Assembly: GCA_022013685.1 (NCBI GenBank)
Contig: JAKLPV010000124.1
Coordinates: 1 to 64,000 of the forward strand
DNA: 64,000 nucleotides
Origin: Anaerolineae bacterium
GTDB taxonomy: Bacteria; Chloroflexota; Anaerolineae; Anaerolineales; Villigracilaceae
Direction of reading: 5' to 3'
Translations under genes and position numbers: made by a program
Shown here: one piece after another, positions 9,531-17,263 of the stretch
Numbering within the stretch: position 1 is the first letter of the stretch
Layout of the letters: the number at the start of each line of letters is the position of its first letter
The notes under the pieces: model-generated
The model's database searches: none
What the model was told of the DNA's origin: nothing
The model's input: the letters and a program-made list of their open reading frames with translations, nothing else

Positions 9531-10326
9531 ATTGTTTGATAATCGTTCCAAGATGTTCTCTGGCAAGTACTCTTTTTAAATTGTCCGGCGTTTCACCGGA
9601 GAAAATTTGCGCTTGCAATCCGGGAATTTTCCCCACCAGTTCAAGCATCTGGCGCACTTTCGACTCCATGCCGCCGGTGACATCTGCGCCATGTGAGCTG
9701 CCAACGCTATCTCTAAGCATTTCAAACGAGGTCGATGTGATCGTTTCGACACGCCGGGTATTCGCCGGGAAATCGGCCCAAACGGCTTCTTCCAACCCAG
9801 CCAACAAAATGCGCCGCGGCCGGAGTTCGGCCGCCAGGTACTCGAACAGGTCTTCGGTCGAAAGAATTGTCCCGCCGCGCGCTTCGTCAAAGATGACATC
9901 GCCATAGACAACCGGCAACAGACCCGCCGAGAGCGCGCTTCTTAACGGCGTCAGATCCCAATGAGCGACGCGGCCATCCCTGGCGGTAACCGCCGAAACG
10001 GGAGCCAGCGCAAGGGCGAGTATCCCGGCTTCGCGCAGGGATTGCATGACATAACGGTTAAGCTGCGAGGCCTGCCACCAGACTTCGGTAAAGCCCTGCC
10101 AGGCCTGCGCACTAGCAACACCCTGACGGGTGCCGTGCTTTTTGGCGGCGGTGTGGCCAAAAGAACCCGACCCATGCCCCAAAACGAGAGACAGGCCAGG
10201 GGTCGTGTGCTGCGCATCCGCAATTTCAAGAGCCAGCCGCTTGAGCACATCCAAACGCGGCGTGTAAGGGCGGGTCTTGTCGGTAATCAGAGATCCGCCA
10301 AGTTTAAGAAATATCAATTCAGGCAT
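9529..10326 (-). CDS. Isopentenyl phosphate kinase (archaeal-type)
   Basis: Amino-acid-kinase-fold enzyme of 265 residues that phosphorylates isopentenyl phosphate to isopentenyl diphosphate, the last step of the alternative mevalonate pathway of archaea and Chloroflexota. The N-terminal LKLGGSLITDK carries the phosphate-binding Lys and Gly loop. GHGSGSFGH contains the His that marks IPK among related kinases. GGTILSTEDLFEYLA and DVTGGMESKV match the family's nucleotide and substrate regions. The start at 10326 is chosen because the kinase motif begins four residues later; a TATAAT box 6 nt upstream suggests a leaderless mRNA. A longer frame reading back to 10422 would run through the promoter of the divergent gene and is unlikely. 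Confidence 0.92.
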   Translation of the reverse strand: MPELIFLKLGGSLITDKTRPYTPRLDVLKRLALEIADAQHTTPGLSLVLGHGSGSFGHTAAKKHGTRQGVASAQAWQGFTEVWWQASQLNRYVMQSLREAGILALALAPVSAVTARDGRVAHWDLTPLRSALSAGLLPVVYGDVIFDEARGGTILSTEDLFEYLAAELRPRRILLAGLEEAVWADFPANTRRVETITSTSFEMLRDSVGSSHGADVTGGMESKVRQMLELVGKIPGLQAQIFSGETPDNLKRVLAREHLGTIIKQ

Positions 10327-10332
10327 GCCCCG

Positions 10333-10338
10333 ATTATA
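10333..10338 (-). promoter_or_regulatory. -10 box, leaderless-type, of the IPK gene
   Basis: Reverse complement reads TATAAT, with 6 nt between it and the ATG at 10326. Transcription should therefore begin at or next to the A of the start codon. No -35 match. Confidence 0.6.
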
Positions 10339-10344
10339 AAGGGT

Positions 10345-10350
10345 TATAAT
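10345..10350 (+). promoter_or_regulatory. -10 box, leaderless-type, of the gene at 10358
   Basis: TATAAT with 7 nt before the ATG at 10358. It is back to back with the minus-strand TATAAT at 10333-10338 inside a 31-bp spacer. Confidence 0.6.
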
Positions 10351-10357
10351 TTTGAGA

Positions 10358-11335
10358 ATGGATATTGATATTCGTTCTGGGTTGCTGGCAGCTGTTTTTC
10401 TGGCAGGGTTGGGCGCAATCATCCTGCTGGTGGGCGGCGTTCATTCCATTCGCCAGGGGTATAAGGTGTTGTATTTTCGCCTGCGTCAGGAGCGGGTAGC
10501 CAGCGGTTGGCGCAATATCGGCCTGGCAATCGTGCTGAGCGGACTGGCATTTATACTGATCAATTGGGGTGAACCGGTGGCTTATACATACTTTCCGCCC
10601 TCGCCGACGATTACGCTTTCACCAACACCCAGCATTAGCCCGACCATCACGCTTAGCCCAACCATTACCCTGACCGCAACCATTACAGACACGCCATCCG
10701 TCACAGACACACCCACCATCACGCCGACGCCTTTCATCCCGGCTGCGATCGAAGCTGATTTCATTGCCGAGGTAACCCCCAATCCCGATGCAATTTTCAG
10801 CCCGCTGACCTTTGGGCGCGGAATAGATAACGACTACCAGGCGGTCAACCCTGGCCCGATTTTCAGCAATCCCATCCGGCGGATTGTGGCAGTGTACAGT
10901 TACGATAAAATGCAAGATGGGGTGCAGTGGTCGGTGTTATGGTATCGGAACGGGGAATTACTCCACTATGAAACTGCTCCCTGGAGTGGAGGCACAGGCG
11001 GATATGGATTTGTGGAATTCGATCCGGGCGAGGCAGCCTGGCTGCCCGGCGATTACGAAGTGCAGGTTTTCATTGGCCTGGAGTGGATCGTGGTAGGCCG
11101 CTTTGTGGTGGAAGGGGAACCAAACACCGCAACCCCAACGCCTGCGCCGTCTGCGACAAACCCGCCGCCCGCTACGCAAATCCCATCCCCGACCCGTTTC
11201 CCTTCGGCTACGCCGCAGCCAACCCTGACGCGTGTCCCCTCAAACACAGCTGGGCCGACCTCAACCCGCTTCCCTTCTCGAACGCCGTTGCCAACCGACA
11301 CAAAGTGGCCAACAGTCACACCTGTTTCTCCATAG
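10358..11335 (+). CDS. Two-TM anchored protein with Pro/Thr-rich linkers
   Basis: A protein of 325 residues. Two membrane helices (about residues 8-28 and 48-68) flank a short basic loop. A Thr/Pro/Ser/Ile-rich linker follows, then a beta-rich extracytoplasmic domain at about residues 130-250 that ends in LPGDYEVQVFIG, then a second Thr/Pro-rich tail. It shares its layout with the protein at 19296: two helices around an RxGYKVLYFRL/WEEWRKAVFGLE-type loop, TP linker, and a beta domain ending in LPGDYE. The beta domain could be Ig-like. Function unknown. ATG at 10358 is preferred because the -10 box lies just 7 nt before; TTG at 10352 is also in frame. Confidence 0.75.
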   Translation: MDIDIRSGLLAAVFLAGLGAIILLVGGVHSIRQGYKVLYFRLRQERVASGWRNIGLAIVLSGLAFILINWGEPVAYTYFPPSPTITLSPTPSISPTITLSPTITLTATITDTPSVTDTPTITPTPFIPAAIEADFIAEVTPNPDAIFSPLTFGRGIDNDYQAVNPGPIFSNPIRRIVAVYSYDKMQDGVQWSVLWYRNGELLHYETAPWSGGTGGYGFVEFDPGEAAWLPGDYEVQVFIGLEWIVVGRFVVEGEPNTATPTPAPSATNPPPATQIPSPTRFPSATPQPTLTRVPSNTAGPTSTRFPSRTPLPTDTKWPTVTPVSP

Positions 11336-11336
11336 T

Positions 11337-11387
11337 TATTTTGCCTTCCGGCTCACATCAGGGCGATATGAGCTGGAAGGCAAAATA
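11337..11387. terminator. Bidirectional terminator between convergent genes
   Basis: A 19-bp stem with one G-U pair (11337-11355 and 11369-11387), 13-nt loop, flanked by A and T runs on either side. It serves the PT-rich protein gene and the minus-strand ATPase gene. Confidence 0.85.
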
Positions 11388-12143
11388 TTACATCTCCTCA
11401 CGCAATCTTTTACACAAATTTACATAGTCAGGGCTATTGCGGTGGCCGGGTTGACCTGCGCCGGGATTTTGGAATACCAGCAGTTCACGCGTGGGTGGAT
11501 GACCCAGAAGCAGGATTTTTCGTCCAAGTGTGGCGGCTTCTTCGATGGCATGGGTGATCGTGACCAGCGTCAGGTTTTGCTCGGCGCACAGTTCAAGGGT
11601 CAGGTTTTGCAGATCTTCGCGGGTGGGGGCATCCAACGCGGAAAAGGGTTCATCCATCAGCAGCAGATCGGGTTGCAACGCCAGGGTACGGGCAATCGCC
11701 GTCCGCTGGCGCTGGCCGCCTGAGAGCTGGGCGGGGTATTTATCTGCAACCTGGCCGAGGCCGAGGCGTTCCAGCCAGAAATCGGCAGGTTTGACGGCGG
11801 TCTGGTGCAGGGGGGCGTGAATCCCATCGGCTCCGTAAAAGGAACGAATTCCCAGCCCAAGCCCGGCATTTTGGCGGACGGTCGCCCAGGGCAAGAGTCC
11901 AAAATCCTGCAAAATCAGGCCGGTTTGCGGGCGGGGACGGGTAAGCGGCTGGCCATTAATCACAACATCCCCGCCCTGCGGATGGCGCAGACCGGCCAGC
12001 AGGTAAAGCAGGGTGGTTTTGCCGCAGCCAGATGGCCCCAGCACAGTCCAGGTCTCGCCGCGCGAGACCTGCCAGGTGAAGTTTTCAAAAATGGCTGTGC
12101 TGCCGTAGCAGAAGTGGAGATCTTGAATGGAAATCATAAGCAA
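11388..12143 (-). CDS. ABC transporter ATPase, NitT/TauT type
   Basis: ATPase of 251 residues. Walker A GPSGCGKTT is near residue 38, signature LSGGQRQR, Walker B LLLMDEPFSALD and the switch His in ITHAIEEAA. The Q-loop block LILQDFGLLPWATVRQN is typical of the nitrate/sulfonate/taurine/thiamine-precursor importer ATPases (SsuB, TauB, ThiZ). The binding-protein gene lies just upstream on the same strand with a 29-bp gap. No permease gene is present here, which is unusual for this family. ATG at 12143 is used; the ATG two codons later is equally possible. The substrate cannot be told from sequence. Confidence 0.9.
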   Translation of the reverse strand: MLMISIQDLHFCYGSTAIFENFTWQVSRGETWTVLGPSGCGKTTLLYLLAGLRHPQGGDVVINGQPLTRPRPQTGLILQDFGLLPWATVRQNAGLGLGIRSFYGADGIHAPLHQTAVKPADFWLERLGLGQVADKYPAQLSGGQRQRTAIARTLALQPDLLLMDEPFSALDAPTREDLQNLTLELCAEQNLTLVTITHAIEEAATLGRKILLLGHPPTRELLVFQNPGAGQPGHRNSPDYVNLCKRLREEM

Positions 12144-12172
12144 TGGGCATGCATGACTTCAACCCTTTTTAG

Positions 12173-13177
12173 TTATTGCATGATAATTTCGGGCAGGAAT
12201 TGATCGGTGACCGATTCAGTGTAGGATGGATCCTGCTCAAGCAGGCCTTTGGCTTTGGCCCAGCGTGTGACGTCAGCCCATTCGGCCGGAGATGGCACGC
12301 CCATCAGCGGGAAAGGTGGAATAACGTACTCGCCCAGCAGGGGCGCCGGGACGATTTGCTTTTCGGCCAGCAAGCCGCTGTATGCTTCAGGCTGGCTATT
12401 GATCAGGATCACGGCTTCTTCGATAGCGGTCAGGAAGGAACGCACAGCCAGGGGATTGGCATCGATGAATTCTTTGCGGAAAGAAATGACCGAGGCGCCG
12501 TAGAGCGGATATTGGGTGTCATCCAGAACGATGACGGCGCCCTGCTGGACAGCCAGGGCAGCCAATGGGTCGGGCATAACTGCGGCTTTCAATTCGCCTG
12601 AGCCGAGCAGGGCCATGCGATCAGGAATTTTAGGAACAGAAACGGTTTTGACCTGGCTGGCCACAAGGCCATTCTTCTCAAGCAAGCGGTCAGTCACGTA
12701 TTCGATGATGGTCCCCTGCGAAATACCAATTTCGACACCCGCCAGTTCGACAGGCGCTGTGATTTCACTCTGGCCCGAAGCCAGGATGAAGAAATGCCCC
12801 GCGCCGGGGGCGGCCATGTGTCCGTAGCGCACAACCTGCATCTGGACTTCTTCACGATTAAAGAACATGACCGAGAGCAGCTCGTTCAGGGTGCCATCAG
12901 CCTGACCGGCAGCCAGCACCTGGTCGCGTTCGGGGGCCGAGGCAACAGGAACAAACTCAACCTTCAGTCCATATTTGGCGTACAGGCCTTCAGCTTCAGC
13001 GACGAACATCGGCAAGGTGTCGATGACCGGGATGACCGCCAAGCGAATCGTGACCGGCTCTCTGGCCGCAGGCGGGTTGGAGGCAGGCTGGCTTGTAGCT
13101 GGCTGCTGACCCTGCGGCGCAGCGCAAGCCGAAAGCAGGAAAGACAGCGCTAAAATGACAACAAAAATTTTTCGCAT
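12173..13177 (-). CDS. NitT/TauT-family substrate-binding lipoprotein
   Basis: Periplasmic-binding-protein fold (SsuA/THI5-like) of 334 residues with signal peptide and lipobox LLSACAAP. The core begins VTIRLAVIPVIDTLPMFVAEAEGLYAKYG, read in parts: the VIPVIDTLPMFVAEAEGL block is the hallmark of the family where the ligand enters. EIGISQGTIIEYVTD is the second lobe signature. Sulfonates, nitrate, bicarbonate or pyrimidine precursors are all possible ligands. It precedes the ATPase gene; a TetR regulator gene lies 23 bp upstream on the same strand and may control the unit. Confidence 0.9.
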   Translation of the reverse strand: MRKIFVVILALSFLLSACAAPQGQQPATSQPASNPPAAREPVTIRLAVIPVIDTLPMFVAEAEGLYAKYGLKVEFVPVASAPERDQVLAAGQADGTLNELLSVMFFNREEVQMQVVRYGHMAAPGAGHFFILASGQSEITAPVELAGVEIGISQGTIIEYVTDRLLEKNGLVASQVKTVSVPKIPDRMALLGSGELKAAVMPDPLAALAVQQGAVIVLDDTQYPLYGASVISFRKEFIDANPLAVRSFLTAIEEAVILINSQPEAYSGLLAEKQIVPAPLLGEYVIPPFPLMGVPSPAEWADVTRWAKAKGLLEQDPSYTESVTDQFLPEIIMQ

Positions 13178-13200
13178 ATTCTGGGGTGCTCCTTGTTTGG

Positions 13201-13806
13201 TTATTTTAAATTTCTTGCAATACGCTCTTCGCTGATGCCTATCGAACGCAAGAGGAAGACACGCAGGGCAGGCAGTGTTTCCAACAGGTCAGAGTCGCCG
13301 CTGTAAATCCAATGGATGACAATTTCGTTGAGCGCGCCGACCCAGGCGCGAGCGGCGACCTCAGTTTGCAGGGCCGGGATGGAGCCGTCGCGAATCCCAC
13401 GCTCGAGGCGCGTCTGGATGATTGCAGCAAAACGGTCATTGATTACGCGACGATGTTCTTCGAAAGCTGCCCCCAGCCCGACAGCCTGAACCAGGACAAT
13501 TTTTGCGAGTCCACGATATTGTTGGAAAAGTTTTAAGCTTGATTGCAACGCCGAATCAAGCTGTTGCAATCCGTGTTCTTCTTTTTCGAGAGATTCGTGC
13601 AAGCGGCTTTCGAGCAAGCCAGTAAAAGTGTCAATCAACGCCAGGAAAATTCTCTCCTTGCTCGGAAAATGAAAATACACCGAACCTTTAGACGAGCCAG
13701 ATTCGGCCACAATATCATCCACCCGCGTTTGATGGTATCCCTTTTGGGAAAAGACGCGCACAGAGGCTTCGAGGATGCGGGTACGGGTTTCGTTTGAGTC
13801 TGTCAT
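13201..13806 (-). CDS. TetR/AcrR-family transcriptional regulator
   Basis: A repressor of 201 residues. The N-terminal helix-turn-helix reads TRTRILEASVRVFSQKGYHQ then DIVAESGSSKGSVYFHFPSK, the classic TetR pattern. The C-terminal helical domain, which binds the ligand, is unlike any I can name. The start at 13806 gives the standard short N-terminus; an open frame continuing to 13893 runs through the promoter and a terminator and is not used. A palindrome lies between its -10 box and start codon, pointing to autoregulation. The binding-protein and ATPase genes follow on the same strand and are likely co-transcribed. Confidence 0.92.
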   Translation of the reverse strand: MTDSNETRTRILEASVRVFSQKGYHQTRVDDIVAESGSSKGSVYFHFPSKERIFLALIDTFTGLLESRLHESLEKEEHGLQQLDSALQSSLKLFQQYRGLAKIVLVQAVGLGAAFEEHRRVINDRFAAIIQTRLERGIRDGSIPALQTEVAARAWVGALNEIVIHWIYSGDSDLLETLPALRVFLLRSIGISEERIARNLK

Positions 13807-13817
13807 GGGATTAAACC

Positions 13818-13829
13818 GACTGGTCAGTC
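13818..13829. promoter_or_regulatory. TetR operator candidate
   Basis: Inverted repeat GACTG-GT-CAGTC inside a longer imperfect palindrome (about 13815-13833), 12 bp upstream of the tetR ATG and downstream of its -10 box. This type of GACTGAC-CAGTC core is common for TetR-family repressors, so autorepression is likely. Confidence 0.6.
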
Positions 13830-13849
13830 TGGTAAGGCGGGCGTATGAT

Positions 13850-13855
13850 ACTATA
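13850..13855 (-). promoter_or_regulatory. -10 box of the tetR unit
   Basis: Reverse complement reads TATAGT, about 44 nt before the ATG, with the palindrome between it and the start codon. Confidence 0.4.
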
Positions 13856-13861
13856 AAAAAG

Positions 13862-13899
13862 AAAAAGGTGAAAGAAGTAGAAACTTCTTTCACCTTTTT
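13862..13899 (-). terminator. Intrinsic terminator of the ExoD-family gene
   Basis: Perfect 17-bp stem (13862-13878 and 13883-13899), 4-nt loop, T-rich run after it on the minus strand. It separates the ExoD-family gene from the tetR unit. Confidence 0.85.
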
Positions 13900-13917
13900 C
13901 TTTCACAAGCGGCAGGT

Positions 13918-14580
13918 TTAGCCAGCCATCATTAACCGGAATAATTCATATACAGTCAGGCCGCCCCCGGCCACCAGCGCCGAAAAATAGATGATCGTGG
14001 CCACGTTAGAGAGATGTCCGAGCAGAATACTGCCGCCATCTTTTTGAATGATCCCAACCGCCAAAAAAATCAGGGCTATTGCCGGAAGCGTATTGCTGAA
14101 GGGAATAAAACCAAACGGAACCATCAACAAAAGAGCCGCCAAAATAAAGGAGAGTTTATTCACTAAATCTGCCGCGCGACCATTCACAAACCAGCCCAAC
14201 CGGTGCGGGCGGCTGATTTTTTCGAGGCGATGAAACCAGACCAGGGCACGGTTCAAACCGGAAATCAGTCTCTCGGTTGAGAGAGAACGGCTGGCAATTC
14301 TCTTTGGCAGCCATAGTTTTCGCCGAAACAATTGGGTGATACCGATCAGCAAAATCGCGCTGCCAAAGACTGTGCTGACGCCCGGGATGGAAACCGGCAC
14401 AAGAAAGACAAGCGAAAGAAAGATGGTCACCAGCATCAAGCTATCGTTGCCGATGATTTCCAGAATCTCGATCAACGTAACACCGTTAGGCGGCAAATTT
14501 TCAATGACCAGGTTTAATTTTTCGCCAAGTGAGGTGGTTTGCAAAGTTTCTTCAGGTTGATTTAAATCCAAATGACTCAC
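13918..14580 (-). CDS. ExoD-family membrane protein
   Basis: A protein of about 220 residues of the ExoD family, named after a Rhizobium gene affecting exopolysaccharide; the biochemical role is not settled. The diagnostic blocks are present: an N-terminal segment ending in TLIEILEIIG followed by a first hydrophobic stretch with LVFLVPVSIPGVST, a basic loop with LWLPKRIASR, and C-terminal helices containing PFGFIPFSNTLPA and GIIQKDGG. GTG at 14580 is chosen because AAGGA lies 8 nt before it; a GTG at 14598 has no such site. It is a single-gene unit with its own terminator. Confidence 0.85.
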   Translation of the reverse strand: MSHLDLNQPEETLQTTSLGEKLNLVIENLPPNGVTLIEILEIIGNDSLMLVTIFLSLVFLVPVSIPGVSTVFGSAILLIGITQLFRRKLWLPKRIASRSLSTERLISGLNRALVWFHRLEKISRPHRLGWFVNGRAADLVNKLSFILAALLLMVPFGFIPFSNTLPAIALIFLAVGIIQKDGGSILLGHLSNVATIIYFSALVAGGGLTVYELFRLMMAG

Positions 14581-14646
14581 AGCAATATTCCTTATCACAA
14601 ATTTATGAAAATGCGCTTCCCGCGTTGAGCGGCGTGAAATTATACC

Positions 14647-15891
14647 TTAACGTTCTTCGATGCTAACTGAAATCAATCGATCTCCAGCAGGAGCATCCTG
14701 ACCTGGCAAGGGGTCGCGAGGGGTTAGCTGTTCAAGCACATCCAGACCGCTAACCACTTCGCCAAAAACCGTATAGTTCCCGTCCAGATGTGGGGCCGGG
14801 CCAAGCGTAATAAAAAACTGGCTGCCGTTTGTATCCGGGCCAGAATTGGCCATGCCCAACAACCCCGCCCGGTCGAACTTCAAGCTGGCCTCGGTCTCAT
14901 TGACAATGAAATAACCGGGGTTGCCTGCCCCCGTCCCGGATGGGTCGCCAGTTTGGGCCACAAAGCCAGGGATAACACGATGGAATGTAATCTGCTCGTA
15001 CCAACTACTGCGCGCCAGGAAAATAAAGCTGTTGACCGTCAGGGGAGCCTTGTCGGCGTACAGGCGTAAAACCACATCCCCCTTTTCGGTTTGCAGAGTA
15101 GCATAATAACGCACACCCGGTTCGAGAACCATTTCAGGGCAGGTCGAAAACTGACGCTCGCCCAACGCAATCATGCCAACGATAAATTTCAGGCTGCCAA
15201 AATTGACCGGTCCAGTGTATATCTGGCCATTGATAAGCAGGAGCGGCGTTCCGGGCAAACCGATCTCAAGACCCAAATCAAAGGCTTTTTCGGGGACATC
15301 GCCAATGACGGGCGATTCCAGGTCGGACTCAAATTGGCCCGGCTCCAGTCCGATTTTCCCGGCCAAGCCGACGAGGTACTCCCCAAGCGCCGGGTCGGCC
15401 AGTTCCGTCCATTCGGCCTGGTTTTCGAACAAGGCATCGTGCATCTGCCAGAATCTTCCCTGCAAGTGGGCTGCTTCCGCCGCCCGCACCGCCATCCCAG
15501 CATTGGGATAAGCCGTCAGGATGGGGAAATGGCGGTAGACAAGGCGTAAATCGGTAGGATGTTCCTCTACCAGCCGCTCAAGAATCTCAGACAAGGCCGC
15601 GCAGGTCGGACAGGCAAAATCAGAGTAGACGATGATGGTCGCGGGCGCCAAATCTGGCCCAAGCAGGTGATCATACATCCCCTCGCCCGGCTTTGCAAAC
15701 AAAGATGGCGCCTCGGCGTCTGGCGTTGGCGGGGCGGCAACCTGCTGGCACTGGGACGCCGTACGGGCGGGAGGCGAAGTCGGAGGCAGAGCAGGAAGGG
15801 TCGGGGTGATGGTTGGCGCAGGCTGGGGGGGTGCAGCACAAGCGGACAGAACCAAAACGGTCAGCAGCAAAATTATTCGAAAGTCGCGCAT
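14647..15891 (-). CDS. DsbA-like thioredoxin / cyclophilin fusion lipoprotein
   Basis: A lipoprotein of 414 residues (lipobox VLSAC, Cys18) with two folding-helper domains. After a Pro/Thr-rich linker, residues about 70-240 form a DsbA/DsbG-like thioredoxin fold with active site CPTC at 94-97 and the cis-Pro loop GTPLLLING. Residues about 255-410 form a cyclophilin-type peptidyl-prolyl isomerase with [17 protein letters not shown] and [10 protein letters not shown], including the conserved Arg, Gln and Phe residues. The two activities, disulfide exchange and proline isomerisation, are thus tethered at the outer face of the membrane. A second cyclophilin with a TM anchor is at 34188. The metalloprotease-like gene upstream on the same strand ends 3 bp before this start, so they form an operon. 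Confidence 0.92.
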   Translation of the reverse strand: MRDFRIILLLTVLVLSACAAPPQPAPTITPTLPALPPTSPPARTASQCQQVAAPPTPDAEAPSLFAKPGEGMYDHLLGPDLAPATIIVYSDFACPTCAALSEILERLVEEHPTDLRLVYRHFPILTAYPNAGMAVRAAEAAHLQGRFWQMHDALFENQAEWTELADPALGEYLVGLAGKIGLEPGQFESDLESPVIGDVPEKAFDLGLEIGLPGTPLLLINGQIYTGPVNFGSLKFIVGMIALGERQFSTCPEMVLEPGVRYYATLQTEKGDVVLRLYADKAPLTVNSFIFLARSSWYEQITFHRVIPGFVAQTGDPSGTGAGNPGYFIVNETEASLKFDRAGLLGMANSGPDTNGSQFFITLGPAPHLDGNYTVFGEVVSGLDVLEQLTPRDPLPGQDAPAGDRLISVSIEER

Positions 15892-15894
15892 GGC

Positions 15895-17166
15895 TTACTC
15901 CACCTGTTCCAGCGCAGATTGCAGTTCTTCAAACGAACTCATACGCCCGATCTGGTCCAGGAAATCTTTCAGGTTGGCGCTGCGGACGCGCAGTTCACGC
16001 ACCGCCGGGCCGACCGGGTCTTCACCTGCCGGGCCGCCAGGCGAGTCGGCATAGGCGCCATAAAAGGCAAAATAGGCCTGGTTCAGTTTGCGAATGGCAT
16101 AGCCGCGCGCCCAGAAGATTTGGCGGCGAGATTCGAGATAAGATTCGGCTTCTTCGATTTTGTCCTCGGCCAGGAGTTCATCGGCGTGAATGCGCGTCTT
16201 GTGCATTTCAGCGCGGAAGTCGAAGGGCGGCGGGAAGGTTCCGGGGCCGATCGGGCCGCTTTCAACAGCGGCCAGTTGGCGGGTCGGGTCGTAACACTGG
16301 AGCAGTTCGGGGTAGTAGCGCTCCATCAGCATCCGCCCGATCTCATTCCCGGCGATCGAGGCCGTCGTTTCGTTCATCGTGCGTAATTCCGGGCTGGTGG
16401 TGTAGTTCCAGCCCAGTGGCTGATAAGCCAAATAGATATGGATCCACTCGTGGGCGATGGTGTCTGAAAGCCAACCCAGGGCCGTGGTGCGCATGACCAT
16501 CGTCGGGTAGAGCGCGATCCCGCCCACCGGCACAACCAGCGAAGAGACACCCATGCGTTCATCCACCCTGGCTTCGATACCTTCAGCCTGTTCGGTGGTC
16601 AGGTTGGGGTCAAGCAGGTAACTGGTCTCCTGGCGGATCTGATCACGCGGAGAAACAACCAGGTTTTGCGGCAGGGGCGTAATATGATAAAGCACCCAGG
16701 GCATGGGCTGGCCACCGAGAGTCAGATCGAGTTCTTGCAAGATTTCAGTCACCTGCATTTCGAGGGTTGCCTCGGCAAAAGGCGCAACAGCCCGATAACG
16801 GCGGGTGAGTTCGTCAAGATGGGCGCGCTGGGTGGATGTTGCCGCGCGGGCATCTTCAATGGCCGGGTCAGCATAAACCAGGCGAATATCATTTTCGACC
16901 TGTTGGATTTCTTCAACCAGGCGCAGATACTCCCTGACCGCGCCAACCTGGCTGGCTGGCTGCAAATATCGCGGGCTGCCAATCGCAGAATGGCCCAGCT
17001 TGACCCATAAAGCTTGAAACGTCCAGGATGTGTAATCGAAGGATGCGTTCCAACTCAGCATGTGGACATGCTGAGCGGAGGTCAGGGCCTTCGGCGTGCT
17101 GGCGCTCAAGAGCAAGAGCAAAACCAGGCAGAAAATGGAACAGACAATTCGTTGAAACCAACGCAT
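15895..17166 (-). CDS. Secreted HExxH zinc-metalloprotease-like protein
   Basis: An exported protein of 423 residues with a signal peptide (core CLVLLLLLSAS). A zincin-type motif HEWIH lies in TIAHEWIHIYL, and about 30 residues later an MNETTASIAGNE block offers the likely third ligand Glu. Flanking regions are mostly helical. I do not recognise a named peptidase family. ATG at 17166 is used because the signal peptide begins there and a TATAAT box lies 6 nt upstream; a longer frame back to 17280 crosses that promoter. It is co-transcribed with the DsbA-cyclophilin lipoprotein gene, suggesting envelope protein quality control. Divergent from the kinase gene. Confidence 0.75.
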   Translation of the reverse strand: MRWFQRIVCSIFCLVLLLLLSASTPKALTSAQHVHMLSWNASFDYTSWTFQALWVKLGHSAIGSPRYLQPASQVGAVREYLRLVEEIQQVENDIRLVYADPAIEDARAATSTQRAHLDELTRRYRAVAPFAEATLEMQVTEILQELDLTLGGQPMPWVLYHITPLPQNLVVSPRDQIRQETSYLLDPNLTTEQAEGIEARVDERMGVSSLVVPVGGIALYPTMVMRTTALGWLSDTIAHEWIHIYLAYQPLGWNYTTSPELRTMNETTASIAGNEIGRMLMERYYPELLQCYDPTRQLAAVESGPIGPGTFPPPFDFRAEMHKTRIHADELLAEDKIEEAESYLESRRQIFWARGYAIRKLNQAYFAFYGAYADSPGGPAGEDPVGPAVRELRVRSANLKDFLDQIGRMSSFEELQSALEQVE

Positions 17167-17172
17167 GGTCAG

Positions 17173-17178
17173 ATTATA
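17173..17178 (-). promoter_or_regulatory. -10 box, leaderless-type, of the metalloprotease-like gene
   Basis: Reverse complement reads TATAAT with 6 nt before the ATG at 17166. It overlaps an ATTATAAT palindrome, so it could also fire on the plus strand. Confidence 0.55.
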
Positions 17179-17196
17179 ATCGTATGGGAAGCAAGT

Positions 17197-17202
17197 TATA
17201 AT
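17197..17202 (+). promoter_or_regulatory. -10 box of the Ser/Thr kinase gene
   Basis: TATAAT, 61 nt before the chosen ATG at 17264 and 7 nt before an in-frame GTG at 17210, which could be a leaderless start. Confidence 0.5.
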
Positions 17203-17263
17203 AAGGAAAGTGTGCGCATCAACACGCCGAAATCTATTGCGCGCCCAAGACGGAGATACAGAA

